Assembly: GCF_027942865.1 (NCBI RefSeq)
Contig: NC_134509.1
Span: 17,386,017-17,450,016, forward strand
Length of the DNA: 64,000 nt
DNA from: Odontesthes bonariensis
Lineage: Eukaryota > Chordata > Actinopteri > Atheriniformes > Atherinopsidae
Direction of reading: 5' to 3'
The notes under the pieces were generated by a model that ran no database searches, was not told where the DNA came from, and worked only from the letters and a program-made list of their open reading frames with translations. This document shows, one piece after another, positions 60,937 to 64,000 of this stretch. Positions within the stretch are counted from its first letter, which is position 1; each line of letters begins with the position of its first letter. Made by a program: the position numbers and the translations under genes.

Positions 60937-61707
60937 AGTGAAAGAAAAATTTAAACCATAATATGTCACCTTGAACCTAAACTCTTACACCAATGTCTAC
61001 TAAGCGCTATTGGAAATACTTTCACTGTTACAAGTGTACGTTTCATTGTGGTGAGTAACACCATTGATCTCAGCAGTGTTGGTGTGGGATCACATTAAGC
61101 CCATGTCTAAAAATGCTAGCACAAAACCATCTGTGTAATCATATAACTAATCGTTTTTTATGAAGAAACAGCACGTCTAAAAAGTTCCAGTAAACAGGGA
61201 CCCAGCAGGTGAAGGTGGCTGCCGCTGTTTTAGTAGACATAAGTTGTGTGGTAAAAGAGGGAAAGATTGAGAGCTTGTAATCTACCTGTTCCTATCACTG
61301 TGGCTGTTTTTAGGTAAATGAGGGTCTGATAAGGGCCTAGAAGTGGAGGAAGTGTGTACAAATGCCACAATTTGTTGGGTAATAGGGCCTGTTTAAAGGT
61401 TACAAGCAAAACTGGAGAGAAAAAAAGAAAGAAAAACTTTGTTCATTTGATTATTTTTCTTTTTTAGTCTATCAGCCAGTTTACCCAATTCTGAATCTAC
61501 ATGGCACCATTCCATTGGCCTATGTAGACCGGATAGAGTCCTCTGCAAGCGGTAACATCTGATTGGATGAGAGGGAAGGCCAGTAACATTTTGACACACA
61601 CTCTCCATCTGAGATAAGTAAACGTACACACTTTTAGTGACACATGAACTGAAGGTTTCCCCACACCTGGGCGGAGGTACCAGAGCAGCTCTCACAGAAA
61701 CACAAAC
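60937..61707. other. Upstream region of pdia2
   Basis: No gene was seen. The last 100 bases before the ATG contain tttccccacacctg (61656-61669), which combines an E box with a TTTCCC core, reminiscent of the two half-sites of the pancreatic PTF1 complex. No TATA box is clear. Confidence 0.35.
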
Positions 61708-63915
61708 ATGAGGCTTTTGTCCATAACTCTGCTGGCCCTGCTGCTGTGGGCCTCATTGGTCCAGGCCAACGGCTCAGACGCTGACAAACAGACAGACACA
61801 CAAGGAGACGCATCAGAGGAGGCAACAGAGGACACGTCAGAGGAGGAAACTGAAGAGAAGCCAAAGAAGGAGAAAACGACGGAGATCGAAGAAGAGAAAG
61901 ATGTCATGGTTCTTCACATCAACAACTTTGCCAGAGCTCTCAGCGAGAATAAATATTTATTGGTTGAATTCTGTGAGTATTATCAAAATATTAAGTGCAA
62001 CGCTATGAATAAACAGATCATCATTACCATAAATACTGTTTTTTTGTGTACAATAAGTGCATTTAAACCCTTTAAAAAAAAAAATCTCAATTTGTCCAAT
62101 TCAAGTCAAAGGAAGAATCTTTGCTTTTTAGGTTTTTTTTCTTATTTCTTTAAAATGCATGTTTTGATCTGTCCCAACTTCCTCTGATTAGGTACTATCG
62201 TGTGAAAAAATGTGTTTTACATTTGTGTTGCTTTTTTTTTTACTAAAAATAACATCAGTGATGACATATGTTGATCTGAAAAAGATAGTTACAAGAAGAG
62301 TTTATTTGTAGAGAGTTTGTGTTAAAAAATGCCACGGGTGAGTTTTGATGTGCTGACATAATGTTAAAATCTCACCTGACACCTGAAAGTGTGTCTTTCA
62401 AAATCTTGAGTTAACTGAAGAGGATTGTGAGATATCTCCAAAAGCTTCAGGAATATCTGACTTGGGGAGCTATAACTTTTCGTCCAGTATAAAGTGGACG
62501 CTTCACCAGTATTTTAATGAAACAGTATTGAGGTATTATCATATATACGGACAAACGTTTGTAAGTACACGTGGCCCGTCCCGTCCAGATGTTGTACAGG
62601 TGCAACTCTCCCACAGATGAGCTCAGCATTACAAGAGTCGAGGTTGTGGCAGGGAGGGGATAAAAGCTGAGCCCAACTGCCATTTCTGCTATCAGCAGCT
62701 AATTTCCATCCGTATCTGGACAGGAGCTGCCGATAGCAACAGAATGGAGACCTGCTTTGGTTAAAACCCAGTAACTCTTTCTCAGGGTCAAACTCTGAAA
62801 GTGTCAGAACGCTCCCTCGTGAGGCCCAAGTTCAGATAAACTCTTTTTTTAGTCTTGCCCTGGAAAAAATGTTTGTCTTTTGTGTGTAGATGCTCCCTGG
62901 TGTGGCCACTGCCAAAAGCTGGAGCCAGTTTATGCTGAGGCTGCTGAGAAGCTGAAGAAAGAGGAACCAGAGATCCGTTTGGCCAAAGTGGATGCCACAG
63001 AGGAGAAAGAGCTGGCTGATGAGTTTGATGTAGGAAACTTCCCCACTCTGAAACTGTTCACCGACGGAGACCGCAAGCAGCCTGTTCACTACTCTGGTGA
63101 GTACACAGCAGGCATCCACCACAGCCGTTTACCTGTTCATCTCTGCTCTGTGCCATTTCATCATCGCACTTTCTTTTCTTTCTTTGGTCTCTTTGTAAAA
63201 CCCAAGTAAACACCAAGTATGGCCGTCTGCCACCCTCATCATGACTGTGAGAAACTGTATGTTTCCGCAGTGATGATGCTAACACACACAAAGTTAGCAA
63301 GATTAAAGCAGGGCTCTCAACTTCCATGCTTTTCACATGATCTGACGTCACAAATCACCACTTGCCGTGAATAAAAGGGGACTGACGTCTTTGCAAAATA
63401 CGATCCTGGTACAATATTGTCCAAAAGGATTTTAGTAGAACATGAGTATCAACAATGAAAAATACTCAGTAGAGTATTCTTCCCCTGTATAGACCCGCAC
63501 TTTTCAAGCAGTGACAGTGTTTTTCAGACACTTCATCTAGTCTGTCAGCCACAAGTTTATTGTCAGAGCCCCTCTGTTATTGTAACAACCAATCACAGCA
63601 GAGCTTCCCTCCCACCCTAAGGGGACGCTGCAACCCAGCATCCCAAATAATATAGTTAGGCATGTCTCAAGACTGCACATAGGAAAAAAAGAAAAGAAAA
63701 AGAAAAACTGTCTCACAAGTAAGTGAACTTAACCTTAATTTCCACACGAGGTAACATGGTTTGTCTGTTTTTGTTTTCTAGGTAAAAGGACGGTAGTGGG
63801 AATAATCCAGTGGATGAAGCGTCGTACAGGCCCTGGTGCTCAAATTATCAGCACTGCAGACTCTGCAGCTGAGTTCATCGATGCCCATAACATCACCGTT
63901 ATTGGATTTTTTGAT
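61708..63915 (+). CDS. pdia2: Protein disulfide isomerase A2, first three exons (continues past window)
   Basis: Exons 61708-61972, 62890-63096 and 63782-63915 join in phase to 202 residues, and the last ends at a gtatgc donor. Residues 1-20 form a signal peptide ([13 protein letters not shown]). Residues 21-65 are an acidic linker rich in E, D, K and T. The first thioredoxin domain (a) follows with [29 protein letters not shown] (active site CGHC at 93-96), [18 protein letters not shown] and [11 protein letters not shown]. The b domain begins with [13 protein letters not shown] and ITVIGFFD. Proteins of this family catalyse disulfide formation and exchange in the endoplasmic reticulum; PDIA2 is the pancreas-enriched member. 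The acidic N-terminal extension favours PDIA2 over P4HB, which lacks it. The b', a' and ER-retention parts lie beyond the window. Confidence 0.85.
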
Positions 63916-64000
63916 GTATGCTTTTCTCTAATGTATATGCAGCATTTCCCTTCTATCATGTCATATCAATACATTTTTGTGCAACTGTATTTTGTCGCAC
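61973..64000. other. pdia2 introns 1, 2 and start of intron 3
   Basis: Intron 1 is 61973-62889, intron 2 is 63097-63781, and intron 3 starts at 63916. Apart from short T- and A-runs, no repeat or gene was recognised. Confidence 0.7.

Overview
The window is nuclear DNA from a ray-finned fish, probably a percomorph. Genes are split by GT..AG introns, coding exons share vertebrate protein families, and the spaces between them are packed with fish-type transposons: Harbinger, hAT, Tc1/mariner and Kolobok-like elements, tRNA-derived SINEs, and a non-LTR retrotransposon with an (ATGG)n tail. Four protein genes can be supported, all on the + strand.

Layout. 1-8.7 kb: no confirmed exon; at least three PIF/Harbinger-type remnants, one of them with intact 17-bp terminal inverted repeats (TIRs) and a CAG target duplication. 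8.7-11.2 kb: last two coding exons of mnd1 (meiotic recombination factor) and its 3' UTR; earlier exons were not found. 13.1-50.3 kb: tmem131l, read here as 34 coding exons whose phases join without a break into a 1,523-residue protein. Its introns hold several elements with readable boundaries: a 9-bp-TSD element (intron 2), a hAT element (intron 3), a Kolobok-like element with 293-bp TIRs (intron 8), a decayed Tc1-like element (intron 9), and a hAT with an SINE nested inside (intron 20). 50.3-57 kb: intergenic, with a Harbinger-type element split by a retrotransposon, and two more hAT elements. 57.0-58.1 kb: percc1, single coding exon behind a non-coding first exon. 59.2-60.1 kb: a long-TIR element carrying a second copy of the same retrotransposon, in opposite orientation to the first. 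61.7 kb to the end: first three exons of pdia2, a protein disulfide isomerase that continues past the window.

The genes do not form a pathway. mnd1 acts in meiotic strand exchange, tmem131l is a membrane protein of the secretory route, percc1 is tied to gut endocrine cells in mammals, and pdia2 is a pancreas-type endoplasmic reticulum foldase. mnd1-tmem131l keep the neighbour order of human 4q31.3, while the human counterparts of percc1 and pdia2 both lie on 16p13.3. The interval at about 50.5-57 kb therefore joins two ancestral blocks and is full of transposons. No new gene system is evident. The most informative structures are the nested elements whose target duplications can be read base by base, and the inverted retrotransposon pair flanking percc1.
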